64,000 bases of DNA from Xylogone sp. PMI_703 (taxonomy: Eukaryota > Ascomycota > Leotiomycetes): assembly GCA_021399445.1 (NCBI GenBank), contig JAJTUQ010000006.1, forward strand, positions 2,232,001 to 2,296,000, in the 5' to 3' direction. Positions 10,521 to 21,274 of the stretch are shown here, in pieces (within the stretch, counting starts at the first letter, position 1; each line of letters begins with the position of its first letter). The notes under the pieces were generated by a model. The model saw nothing but the letters and a program-made list of their open reading frames with translations, did no database searches and was not told where the DNA came from. The position numbers and the translations under genes were made by a program.

Positions 10521-11957
10521 TTATACTTTAAAGCTCAAGATAACATCCTTCATCCTCTCCCGATCCTCCCCTATCCAAAGACTACCGCGCTCCAAATACT
10601 CCAGTATAACTTCCACTGCACATTCCACAACATGCTCAATTGTTATGCGATATTGCTCCTGTAGCATAGAAGTATCACCCTCATTTTCTTCATCACCCTC
10701 TCCATTCTTCACATAGTCTTCATTATCCCCCTCACTACAAGGCGTATATGCCCATATAATCCCCCTCTTCCTCCGAAGTTTGTTGAAGTTGTCAAGATAC
10801 TCCTTCCATACTACAGACTCGAAATACCCTTCTGTTTTCCACCACTGTCCAGGTTTCCGTGTACCCCCAGCAAGCGGATCACGGTATTCAGGTCTAGAAA
10901 ATCGTTGTGCTTTTGCTTTGGTTCTAGATATGTCTAAGAATAGCTTGATATCGATCATATTAAATATCTCTCTTGCTGCAGCATACTGTGCTCTTATTTT
11001 CCCCTCAGGCGGGCGTTCAGATGGCGGTTCGGCATCAGGTGAGTAGAGGAGGAAGCCTTCGATGAAGCACAAAGCTTTCGGTAGAATGACTGGTGAAGAA
11101 AGTTTCGTTATCCGGTTCTCGATCTGTCTACGATGTTTCTGGATCAGGGATCCATAATCATTTTTGAGAGCATTGATCCACGTTATCGTCGGGGTCCCGA
11201 TCCCAGGTGATGGAAAGGTGGATGATCGAGGAACAGAGCCAGTATGCAATGCAAATTTAATGGTGGAGTTGAGACGAATCATGTCTATTGCCGAGATACA
11301 GTCAGTATTTGGACCAGTGATGGAGAATTCAGTGAGAACTTGAGCATTTGAGGAATCCTGTTTCTGCTCCAGGATTGATTGCAAGTACGAGTTTTCGGTG
11401 GGATTGTGCAGCCGGTGTGCCTCTCCCTTCCCATTACGCACTTGTAATTCGCCACACGTCTCATGTTGATGATATTGATATAACTGCAACTCAGATGAGT
11501 TGTGGCTACTGCTCTTCGAATCCGCTAGAGACCTTCCATTTTCAGAAAGTAATTGATATGCTTTATCATTAGCGGTAAGTTTGAATGTAACATCTGGGCA
11601 ATCAGATTTTGAAACAAAGAATGAATCCTGATGGATCATCAGAACCTCCACGGTTCTACCGTTTTCAATGTTACTGCAATTCGTTTCCTCAGACACCGGG
11701 GAACGATGATGGTTTGCATGCTTCGTATCAAGCTCGTTGCTTCTGGGTTCCCAGGTCCTTTTTTCCAAGTCACTAGAGATGTGGTCCTTGTAAGGATGAG
11801 GTGAAGAGAAATTGATTCCAGAGAAGACCTCACTGAGGAGCTGAGCTACCGTCGTTTTACCGCTGGAGGAACATCCTGAGATACCTATAGTTAGTACCGT
11901 CAACGGATCTTGCAGGTTGTTCTCCATTTTGGGTGGATTTTGCGGTAATGCGCTCAT
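10521..11957 (-). CDS. NRK1: Nicotinamide riboside kinase (NRK1 family)
   Basis: Phosphorylates nicotinamide riboside (and nicotinic acid riboside) to the mononucleotide in NAD salvage; cytosolic P-loop kinase of the uridine-kinase fold. Single exon, 478 residues, about twice the yeast enzyme. A Walker A motif, GCSSSGKTTVA, is near residues 28-38. The substrate/acid region IHQDSFF appears at about residue 107. The C-terminal core has FIEGFLLYSPD, then LFLDISRTKAKAQRFSRPEYRDP and the family ending WWKTEGYFESVVWKEYLDN. The extra length is two low-complexity insertions (about residues 50-100 and 130-240) and an acidic loop after the core, common in filamentous-fungal versions. A second Met at residue 11 is an alternative start. 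It lies head-to-tail behind CPA1 with a 365-base gap. Confidence 0.82.
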   Translation of the reverse strand: MSALPQNPPKMENNLQDPLTVLTIGISGCSSSGKTTVAQLLSEVFSGINFSSPHPYKDHISSDLEKRTWEPRSNELDTKHANHHRSPVSEETNCSNIENGRTVEVLMIHQDSFFVSKSDCPDVTFKLTANDKAYQLLSENGRSLADSKSSSHNSSELQLYQYHQHETCGELQVRNGKGEAHRLHNPTENSYLQSILEQKQDSSNAQVLTEFSITGPNTDCISAIDMIRLNSTIKFALHTGSVPRSSTFPSPGIGTPTITWINALKNDYGSLIQKHRRQIENRITKLSSPVILPKALCFIEGFLLYSPDAEPPSERPPEGKIRAQYAAAREIFNMIDIKLFLDISRTKAKAQRFSRPEYRDPLAGGTRKPGQWWKTEGYFESVVWKEYLDNFNKLRRKRGIIWAYTPCSEGDNEDYVKNGEGDEENEGDTSMLQEQYRITIEHVVECAVEVILEYLERGSLWIGEDRERMKDVILSFKV

Positions 11958-12322
11958 GATTAGATGTAAAGACTTTTCTGTACTTCTCCTAGGTTGGGGT
12001 AGAGGATTCTTGCTAGACCGAATATTTGAAAGAACGTTATTAGTGAATAAAAGATAATGTCCAGCATAGCAAGCTTTGAACTTGCACGCCGAGATTGAAT
12101 ATAGATGGCATCACACAATGGAATCAAAGTCATGAACAATAGATTTCGTTATATTAGCGAACTGTGAATCATGTATTTAGGGAAGCCTAAAACATCACTA
12201 GCGGCAGTAGCAAAACAGATCAAACATCCTTATGTTTTTGATATAGAAAGTGTTAATTAAATTGAAAACCCAAAACGCCTGGAGTCCACGAATACCAGTC
12301 CGAACATTCTTCCACTACGTGC
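11958..12322. other. Intergenic between NRK1 and CPA1
   Basis: Contains the CPA1 3' untranslated region and the NRK1 promoter, both on the minus strand. No distinct element seen. Confidence 0.4.
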
Positions 12323-13764
12323 TTACGCAGCTGCAGCGGCGACGGCTTTCTCAGTGGGATAAACTCCAACACGCTCCTTGGAGAGGAGATCAACTAGAAG
12401 AGGACTGGGTCTGTTATCCTTACCAGCAGGATAGATAGCCTGGTTCTTCTTGTAGCGCTGAACATTCTCGATATACATATCAAAAAGATAGGACGAATCC
12501 ATTGGGCCACCCTTCGCTTCGGGGTGGAACTGGGTCGAGAATATAGGGCGAGTCTTATGGATCATTCCTTCATTACTACCATCATTCAAGTTGACAAAAT
12601 ATTCCTTGAACTCTGCAGGAAGCGTAGTGGTGTCAACAGCATACCCGTGGTTCTGGCTGGTAATGTGACACTGGCCAGTGGTCAAGTCCAAGGCGGGAAT
12701 GTTGTGAGCTCTGTTTCCGTATTTCAGCTTAATGGTACGGGCACCGGCAGCAAGAGCCAACAATTGATGTCCAAGACAAATGCCCATGATCGGTACTTGG
12801 GATGACTCCATCAACCGGGCCAAATGATAAACAGTTTCTTGGCAGTGAGTTGGATCACCGGGGCCATTGGAGATAAAGACTCCATCAAAGTGATGGGCGA
12901 CTTTGTGAATTGGGAAGTCGTATGGGAAAACAGTCACACTAGCTCCACGACCAACCAAGCTTCTAAGAATGTTCTCTTTCACGCCACAGTCGATGACAGC
13001 AACATGCATATCTCCATTGTGGGAGCTCACATGGAATGGCGCTTTGGTGCTGACCTTTCTGACCAGGTTGATCTGTTCGGGGTCAACAAAGGCTTCATCT
13101 TGGTCTGCATCATACTCTTCTCCAATGGTAATTCTAGCCAAGGAGGAACCCTGCTCTCGAAGATAGGTCACAATGGCTCGGGTATCAACCCCAGAGATTG
13201 CTGGCACGCCTTCACGAGCACACCAATCACTCAAACTCTCCACGGCAGTCCAGTGACTGTATTTCGCCGCATAATCTGCAACAACTACTCCACAGCATTG
13301 AATATTTGGAGACTCAAAGTACTTCAAAAGGCCGTGCTCATCTCGGGCCGAGGACGGAACACCGTAGTTTCCAATAAGGGGCTGGGTAAAGACCAGGATT
13401 TGTCCACGATAGGAAGGATCGGTCATAGATTCAGGATAGCCAACTAGAGAGGTTGTGAAGACGGCCTCGCCGGAAATATTGGACTTTGCACCAAAAGATT
13501 TGCCATGGAAGATGGGGCCGTTCTACAGATATTCATGTTAGCCAACTCTACTCTTTCTCTGTCCCATTGAGTCATATGACGTACCCTAATAGCAAGAGTA
13601 GCTCGGTCATGAGACACGGGGGTTGATCTCAAGGGGGTGGCAGGAGGGGTGCGTCCAGCACTGCCTTCGACGGTAGCAAGAGATCGGACTTGCTGAGCAA
13701 TTCGAGCATTGAGTGCAAGACCTGCCGGCTTAAAAGCCGTAGGTTTCATCAATCGAGTAAACAT
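12323..13764 (-). CDS. CPA1: Carbamoyl-phosphate synthase, arginine-specific, small (glutaminase) subunit
   Basis: Glutamine amidotransferase subunit that supplies ammonia for carbamoyl phosphate in arginine synthesis; mitochondrial in filamentous fungi. Two exons: 13585-13764 and 12323-13522, with a 62-nt intron (13523-13584) just after the targeting region; 459 residues. The first 45 residues ([15 protein letters not shown] and onward) are basic without acidic residues, fitting a presequence. The mature part opens with [14 protein letters not shown] across the splice. The C-terminal class I glutaminase shows [22 protein letters not shown] (catalytic Cys) and [13 protein letters not shown] (catalytic His/Glu). 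The transcript leader carries an arginine attenuator uORF ending 56 bases upstream of this ATG. A TGAGTCA site lies farther upstream, so translational and general amino-acid control are both expected. Confidence 0.96.
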
Positions 13765-13820
13765 ATTGCGATGTTTAATGGATCAAAGAATAATTCGTCA
13801 AGTTTGTGGGTGTGTGAATT

Positions 13821-14097
13821 TTAATTCACGTTGGCCTTCCAGATATGATCTGGTTTGTTGATTAGTTTTCCAGCGGTGAAACAGAGGCATGTCGGTAGAG
13901 CAGCTGCTCAAACGTACCTGAAATGTAATCCTGTGATAGACATGTTAGCAAAGAGTCTCTAGTAGAAGGGTACATTCGGAGTTTGGTGCCATTGTGGGAT
14001 GTGACACAGAATGCCAACTCATGACGAAAGAGAGGGGATACGTAGATGGAAGGTCGGGGCGTACCTGAGATGTGAAGACTGATCGTCGACCAGTCAT
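13821..14097 (-). CDS. Arginine attenuator peptide uORF, spliced (three exons)
   Basis: Short upstream ORF in the CPA1 leader, assembled by me from three pieces: 14065-14097 (11 codons, MTGRRSVFTSQ), 13918-13930 (13 nt) and 13821-13849 (29 nt, ends TAA). Joined, they give 24 codons; the second half reads DYISDHIWKANVN. This has the length and core (SVFTSQDY-SDH-W-A) of the fungal arginine attenuator peptide, which stalls ribosomes at its stop codon when arginine is high. The key Asp12 is present and is encoded at the start of the middle exon. Introns are 14064-13931 (134 nt, GCTAAC branch) and 13917-13850 (68 nt, ACTAAT branch), both GT-AG. Without splicing the same ATG opens a 50-residue frame that diverges after residue 11. 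Exon boundaries are inferred from the peptide match. Confidence 0.88.
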
Positions 14098-14284
14098 ACG
14101 CGCGACTGTATCCTCTTCCAATACAAGAGTGTTATTTAATGAGATGTCTTTGATGTTAAGTTGCTGGAGCAGGCAGAATGTGGCAGGTCCTGATTGTGGT
14201 TGAATGGGGGGAGGTTGAGAGGATGCGTCAAAGGTTTGACAAGCGGAAGGCGAGAAGACGCACTTTAATGTGGTGGGGCAGGCC

Positions 14285-14291
14285 TGAGTCA
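14285..14291 (-). promoter_or_regulatory. TGAGTCA, Gcn4/CPC1-type site upstream of CPA1
   Basis: Perfect TGA(C/G)TCA motif about 190 bases upstream of the uORF start. This is the consensus of the bZIP factor Gcn4 (CPC1/CpcA in filamentous fungi) that activates amino-acid biosynthetic genes. The location upstream of an arginine-pathway gene makes function likely; binding is inferred. A second TGAGTCA is inside the CPA1 coding-region intron (13568-13574). Confidence 0.6.
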
Positions 14292-14307
14292 ATCAGGCTC
14301 GAGGAGA

Positions 14308-14333
14308 AATCAGCAATTCCGATTGCTGATTGG
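14308..14333 (-). promoter_or_regulatory. CCAAT box overlapping a 10-bp-arm palindrome
   Basis: AATCAGCAAT and ATTGCTGATT form a perfect inverted repeat with a 4-base spacer (14308-14331). On the minus strand the outer arm runs into CCAATCA (14327-14333), the preferred HAP/CBC complex sequence, about 230 bases upstream of the CPA1 uORF start. It could equally serve the divergent ALG10 gene. Confidence 0.5.
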
Positions 14334-15067
14334 CTGGAGATACGTTTACCGACGACTACCACAATTCGCAATTGAAGTTTTTTTTCTCCGGCAGCGAAAT
14401 TTCCTCACGGCAAAATGACTGATGCAGCTAGCTTGGTCCCGATTATCGGCGCTACAAAGCATTACAGATGGGAATGACACAAGATGGCAGAAGGTGGATC
14501 ACAACGAACGCCAATTATCAATATCATTATTTGCGGTTTATAAAAGCTGATGCTAAGGATTTTACCATGGTCGGTGACGTATTGACGGGGTGCGACCCCA
14601 TCAAGTGGACAGTATTTGCAGATGGCTATTCTAGACTCTATTTTCAAAGCTTATTTCTCCGTAAAAATTATATGAAGAAAATAAGGAGCATCATCCGTTT
14701 ACTCTACTCAAATACAAGAAATATTATCCCATGTTGTACTGCAATTGTTGATTCCGGCCGAGTTACAGTGCTCGCGTGTCTATAATCAGCCACCCGTGAC
14801 GCTGGAGAGAGCCCGTGGAGTCCCAAAAGTGCCTGTGCGGGTACCTGAAATGGCGAGCACTACTCCGTATTGTAGTTAGCTTGCCAGCCAATGAAACGCT
14901 GAGCTCCACGTGTAGCCGAAAGCTTCAAGAGAACACCTGGAGCATCAAATAAACTCAGCATATATCCACAACAATGTCAGACCCTATTGATCAGGTCCAA
15001 TCCAACTAAATCCGATCTCCTTATCAACTTGGAAGACTGGGTAGATAATACTCACTTCCAAACAGCC
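14334..15067. other. Divergent intergenic region CPA1 / ALG10
   Basis: Contains the distal CPA1 promoter and the ALG10 promoter and leader. A 105-codon ORF at 14468-14785 has no supporting feature. An ATG at 14974 is out of frame with ALG10. Confidence 0.4.
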
Positions 15068-17242
15068 ATGGATATCACAAATATTGTCACGCGGCTCCCC
15101 TATTTAAGTGCTATCATTGTACTACTAGATATTTCTCCTTCTATCATAAGGATATCTCAGAAACCGGTGACTCTACTGTTTTATGTTGCTGTATACTTCC
15201 TAGCTACCTTCTGGCGAACCAATGTCAATAGAATTGTTCCCATTCCATATCTTGTACGTTATATCGTTCTTACTCACTAGCTATCAACTCTCATCATTTC
15301 CTCTCATATACCTTCACCATTTAGCTAAAAGATGAGTACAGGATGAGATTTTTCATATACCTCAAGCACAAGCTTATTGCAATGGAGATTACTTTACCTG
15401 GGATCCAAAATTGACTACTCCACCTGGACTGTATGTTTCTCCTTCACTTCGTTACTTTTTCATATGGCAGGGAGAAAAGGGGGGAAGAATAAGGATATTA
15501 TGTATGCGTATGTGTACGAGAAACCACAGTAACAAATGAGACAGCTATGGCATCTCAACTCTACTATTGAAAATCTGGGGGAATGGAACATGCACTGTTT
15601 CCGGCCTACGTCTCACCAACACTCTGTTCCTTATGGCCACCATGCTCTATGCAAATGATTGTCGAAGACTCTTAACCCGCAGCCCGGGACGAGACCACTC
15701 CTTGTCAGATGTTTACACAGCTGCAAATATAGCTCTTTTTCCACCGCTGTTTTTCTTCTCGGGTCTCTACTATACAGATATCCTGTCAACATGCGTCGTG
15801 CTCAGAGTGTACAAATCATACCTCCAGCGAGAGGGCCCAAATAACTACACGATCTGGCGCGGCTTAGGGACATTCATCCTGTGTTTATTGGCACTTACTA
15901 TGAGACAGACTAATATCTTCTGGGTAGCAGTCTTCTTGGGTGGGCTTGAGGCTGTGAGGACATTCGAAAACGCCGAATCTTCTCTACCATTGAGCGCCAT
16001 GGAAATGCCAGGCTCTTGGAAGGAATTTGCTATGGAGAGATTCAAGGGATATTCTAGTGGTAAGATCCACGATGTGGCACTGAGTGATGCCAGCTTGGAA
16101 GGTGAGATTTTGCCCAACCGTGCTGGCACTATCTAACAGCAGTAGACTTCGCATTATGTGGAATTAGCATCGTTGTAGCCACTCTCTTTCATCCAATACT
16201 CACTCTGACGAGATTGACTCCATATATCTCGCTGCTAGCCACATTTGCAGCATTCGTTGTATGGAATGGAGGAGTTGTGCTGGGTATGTATGGTAGTTCA
16301 ACTACTTTTACTCTATCTAAGAAGTTTATAGGGGATAAGTCTAATCACGTCGCCACCATCCACTTGCCTCAAATGCTCTATATTTGGCCATTTATTGCAT
16401 TCTTCTCTGCTCCTCTACTTGTACCAACTGCTCTTTCAACCTTACAAGACATACTACGCACAGTTCAAACTGTGTTATACAACGGCAATAGGCCTCAATC
16501 GACATATAAACTTATATACAAACTCATTCTTTACACAGGTTGTATTGCAGCATCTCTGCTAGCTACATTACTCATAATCAGGTACAATACCATAATCCAT
16601 CCATTTACTTTGGCAGACAATCGCCATTACGTCTTCTACATCTTCCGTTACACAATCTTACGACATCGATATATCCGTTACGCACTAGCACCAATTTACA
16701 TTATGTGCGCATACTTAGCATATAGGTGTCTCGGTGGTGACACTTCTATGACATCCGGGGAAAAGTCATTATCCACATTGGGTTCTGACAAGGTTATCGC
16801 AACTTCCAAGCAAGATAGATCGGCGATGAAAGCTACAGCGACAACAACGACGTCGACGCCGATCAGTGATCGGATCACAGCCTCGTCGCCCCGAACCTCG
16901 TTCGCGCTCGTCCTGCTGCTCTCAACGGCACTTTCGCTCATCACAGCACCACTCGTGGAGCCAAGATACTTCATCATTCCGTGGGTGATGTGGCGGTTGC
17001 ATGTCCCGCTATCTCGATCTTCATCTTCAACTACGCGCGTCCCAAATAATGGGGCGGCTCAAGGAATCCTGGAGTTAATGGACAAGAGTCTTGAAATCTT
17101 GCGGGGCATAGCGCGAGACTACCAACTCTTGCTGGAGACCGCATGGTTCCTAGTGATCAATGCGGGGACGGGGTATGTATTTCTGTATCGGGGATTTGAG
17201 TGGCCTCAAGAGAAGGGTAATGTACAGCGCTTTATGTGGTGA
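15068..17242 (+). CDS. ALG10: Dol-P-Glc:Glc2Man9GlcNAc2-PP-Dol alpha-1,2-glucosyltransferase
   Basis: Adds the last (third) glucose to the dolichol-linked N-glycan precursor at the ER membrane. Four exons: 15068-15253, 15342-15430, 15545-16101 and 16146-17242, about 642 residues. Splices restore the family core [33 protein letters not shown] and an Asp codon before [10 protein letters not shown]. Hydrophobic segments occur throughout (for example [55 protein letters not shown] and [18 protein letters not shown]). The motif [17 protein letters not shown] is characteristic of ALG10. A fungal-type Ser/Thr-rich loop lies near residues 480-520. I chose the ATG at 15068 because it precedes the first membrane segment; the upstream frame has no ATG, but a spliced upstream exon cannot be excluded. 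Confidence 0.92.
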
Positions 17243-19789
17243 TCGTACTTCATTGTTTAGAAACGGTAAAAGTCATATCAATAAGATAAGATAAATATCG
17301 TGTTTCAGGTTAATCAATGCCGTGAAACCGTCTCGGGCATCGGATCCTGTCCTCCATATCATTCCGATATAACACAGCCCTGCCGTGTACCCACCGCTTT
17401 TTGCTGCACAGTACTTCTGCTATAAGTACTTGGTACTACCGGTGCAGTGCCGCATCAACATCCACGCTGCTGTCATGGTCGCATCGCTGGGCGCATGAAT
17501 CAACACATTGGGAGGCGATGAGCACTTCCTGTCTCAGCCAATAATCCACAGCCATGTCAAAATGTCGAAAAGACAATGAAGGGAAAAGACGTGAAACATA
17601 TAGAAAGCAGGAAAGATTTGCATTGAGACTGTGCAGCACTTAGTCAGTGTTTGCAAACCTAATTAACATATTAATAAGATAATACTGTACAGGGAATGAC
17701 AAACAACCCAATAACCAAAAAGGAGAATAAAAGACCGTAAATTTAGCAGTTATTAATTGATTTAGAGTTGGCTTTAGTCCCTTGAGCCCTGCGCGAATAA
17801 TGAGGCCCTGGGTTGTTACGTGTACCGGACGGGTACGGTCCTGTGTGGAATCTAGCCTCCAACAGTCCTTGTTCCGAAAATCTTTCGACCCCAAAGAAGA
17901 CTCCAATTTTAGATCTAAGCAATACTAGCTACAGATGCAACGCCCGAACGCTGATCATTCGGATGTGACTAGCCAAGCATAACTGCATACGTAGAAAGGT
18001 TGATTTAAGTTAGAAATAGGAAAAGATCTAGCATACGATGGACGACACACTATTCGCTATGTGTCTTGGGTTGGCTGCAAGGTTGGTTTTCGTCCCATAT
18101 TCTTACCAGCGCATGGATTTGATACCGGAAAATAGGGTTTTCCCATAGTCAATACACAGTAGTCTGGACGGACGAAACGGAGTACGCGCAAGCTCTCAAG
18201 CCCGCGCACCGTCTCCGTCCAATAGCCGCGTCGCTAGGTCTGTGAGATGTGGAATAGCAGCACGCACATTGGTCGGAGTTCTTCTTGCTGGAAACAGTTA
18301 GTGTCTCGCAAATAATCGATCGGAAGCGTCAAAAGTCGCGTACTCGCATGGGTGTTGTGCAGCCGTGTGATTGGCTGTGGAAGCCCAGTAGAAGTTGAAC
18401 TTGCTGTGTTGTATGGCTACACTTTCGTACAGTACAGTATTATCTTTTGTCTGGAGTACTTTGCCACGTCTGTTGCACCGTGCTACTAGACAAGCTAGGT
18501 AAATGCTTCGGCGGCCGTTGAAGCCGTTCCAAGAATGGCTACCAGTATGCAGGGAAGCAAGCTGCTTCGTTCAGTATCATGATACTGCTCCCCAACGAGT
18601 ACTGTTCAAGGTCGAGAACAACCATAGGACGCCGCGCAAAGACGCCTCAGCTTCCTTATCTCCTGACGCCTTCTTATTCGCAGTCCTGCTGCCAAGTCAT
18701 CATGGCATAATTAATGCATACAGAAGCACAAAAAGAAAGCAAAACCAGTGAAAAGCTGGCATATTGATAGTACTCAACAACTGCAGTGCTACAGTACTCG
18801 ATCCGTTGAAACTCAGTATCGGAACTTCCTGCGCATCCCTGCCTGACGCATCATCATCATCTTTCTGAATTCCAATTACTGAGATCTAAAGCTCAACGAT
18901 CCTCGTGAATGATTGTCGCCCATGATTATTTGCATCGGTGTCATGCAAATCTCGGTCTTGGAAGGTGTCGAAAGTATGCTTCCGCCGCCCCCTTGTGTCC
19001 ATTTACTTGGCAACGAGTCAGCCCAGACTGCCATCTCCACCACCGCCCTGCGTTACACTGATCCTCCTGCATCACCTGTGCGCTGCTTGTTCCTGCTGGG
19101 TTCTTTCGCTCTCCTGACAGATCTCCATCTGACTGGTCAATCCCAGATCTCTCGCCCAGGTCAACCCAGCAGGGCTCTAACGCCTACCCCCGAACGTGCT
19201 ATGCTGCTTCAAGCCGTGGCTGTGAGATGGCAACGCGTCTTTCTGAGATGTATTGAGGCTGGAATGGAGCCGTAACAGGTAAGATGCCCTCAAATAAGGG
19301 TACGGCCACATGGTAATTATCCATTCCGAAGACAGACTCAGAAAGGGTAGAAGCTTGATCGGGCTTACGTAGCCTGGCTGATGCTATTTTCTCTTAAAAT
19401 AAGTATATATCAAATAACCTCGCTCACAAAAAAGCCACCGACGATTACAGTGGATTTTAAATCTTCAATCAGCTATTTGTTTAAGCTTGTCCTGAACTTT
19501 TCTTCTCCTTAAGCTTCTCTCCACGGACCTCATCATATCGCTTGCAGTCGTATATATATTGTAGTGGTCCGCAGCCTAGTTGCGTGCATCGTGAACGAGC
19601 ACACGAGTACGTTCTGACGAGTGACGACGACGGGTATATACAAGCGTAGTTGACGATTTCCCTCGGTCATACCCCTTCACTAATCAATATATTCTTGCTC
19701 GTCTTCTTCTTTCTTAAACCAGCGACTTTGCTGGTTGTTTCCTATCATATATTTAGCTATTTGTTTTGTGTCTTGCCGCAAGAATAACC
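17243..19789. other. Long intergenic region, 2.5 kb
   Basis: No supported gene. ORFs at 18503-18751 and 18913-19275 are short, lack domains and have no credible splice partners. GTAC and GTACAGTAC-like words are frequent around 17410-17440 and 18425-18440. The right end is the promoter/leader of the DOMON-b561 gene with pyrimidine-rich sequence near 19690. Confidence 0.45.
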
Positions 19790-21274
19790 ATGAAGCAATT
19801 CTTCAACCGCTCATGGCTAGCGGCATCTGCCCTAGGTATATCATGACTTATATCCTACTTGTGCTATGGGGTCGCATCTTCAGTGGCTTCATGGCCCAGG
19901 TATTCTCATACTATATAGTATCACTTGATCTTTTTTAGGAGTGATATGCTAATGAGTAAATAGCAACTACTGCTCTCGGCCAAGCAGTCTACAGCCCAAA
20001 CAGCAACGTCAAATACTCTGTTGCAATCCCACCTGCCACAGCTTCAGCCGGAACTGGTGATATTTTCTTTCAGATTAGTGCTCCTTCGAGTTACCAATGG
20101 GCTGGCATGGGTATTGGCGCCCAGATGGCCGGCGCCACTATCTTCGTCATGTATACTGATGGAAAGGGAAACGTGACTATTTCTGGACGAGAAGGAGGCA
20201 TCGGCCATGTTGAGCCCCAATACAACAGTTCCATCGATTTGCAGCTGTTAGCGGGTAGCGGAGTTGTGGGAAACACTATGGTCGCAAACGTCAAATGTAA
20301 GATCCATCCCTGATAAGTCTATCTAGGCTATTCATCTTCATCTGAAACTTCATTGAACTAACCGCGATTGACAATAGGCTCAAACTGCCCTCTTAGTGAT
20401 CCTACTTCTGCTAAGTCTCCCTGGATCGCGGCTTTCAACACTGAAGGCGCTCTTAACTCGGCCGATGTTCAAGCTAATATCGACATGCATGGCCTAAACG
20501 ACATGCATCAAATCACTATAGACTTGACACAAGCAGCTGTCTCTTCCTCGGTGAATCCATTTGTTTCCTCTTCGAGCTCCCCCTCGGCTTCTGCTGCACC
20601 TCCTTCAGCAACTGGCGGCGGTTCATCTGGTCAAGGCGATAACGGCAATGGAGGCATAGTTCAAGTCAACAGCGGCCTCCCAGATCAGATCAACAGATAT
20701 CGAAAAGCACACGGCATTCTCATGGCTATTACCGTAGTAGTCCTGATGCCATTCGCTGCCCTTTTCATTCGAACCATAGGAGGTGTCTGGGTACATGCTG
20801 TCTTCCAAATCTTCAACCTCTGCTGCTTACTCGCCGGTCTTGGACTGGGAATCAAGCTCGCAAACCTGCTTGGATACGTGAGTTCTTCCACCCAACACAC
20901 TCTACATCTTTTCACGTGACTAACATGTATGGAAACACCAGCTCTGGATCAGAAAACACACCACATTCGGTGCCGTTATCGTTTTCTGCTTCCTTGTACA
21001 ACCACTCTTCGGCTTGATCCACCACAGCCAGTACAAGAAGATCCAGCGTCGTGGTATCTTCAGCCACATCCACATCTGGTACGGGCGTATCCTCATCATT
21101 CTTGCCATTGTGAACGGCGGATTGGGCTTACAGCTCGCTGCTGAGGGCAACGGCGGAAAGATCGCATACAGTGTTGTCGCCGGCGTCCTTGGACTCGTCT
21201 ACTTCAGTGTCCTGGTTATCGTGGCATTGAGAACAAGAAAGGGAGAGCAGAAGGAAAAGTCCAATAGTCCCTAG
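19790..21274 (+). CDS. Secreted/membrane DOMON (CDH-type cytochrome) plus cytochrome b561 protein
   Basis: Likely transmembrane electron carrier or ferric-reductase-like protein. Four exons: 19790-19835, 19964-20296, 20378-20877 and 20942-21274, 403 residues. Exon 1 encodes a signal peptide start (MKQFFNRSWLAASAL) completed by ATTALGQAV. Residues about 20-190 are a cellobiose-dehydrogenase-type cytochrome/DOMON domain (YQWAGMGIGAQM with a candidate Met heme ligand; DMHGLNDMHQITIDL with candidate His). A Ser/Gly-rich linker follows. Residues about 230-375 are a five-helix b561 region with His residues in HGILM, WVHAVFQ, LIHHSQ and HIHIWYGR as candidate heme ligands. The tail is short and basic. 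There is no flavin dehydrogenase domain, so the partner enzyme is unknown; electrons probably cross the plasma membrane. Confidence 0.88.

Noticed and set aside
18503..19275. Two plus-strand ORFs in the 17-20 kb gap
   Set aside because: Short, domain-free, and not linkable into a gene model.
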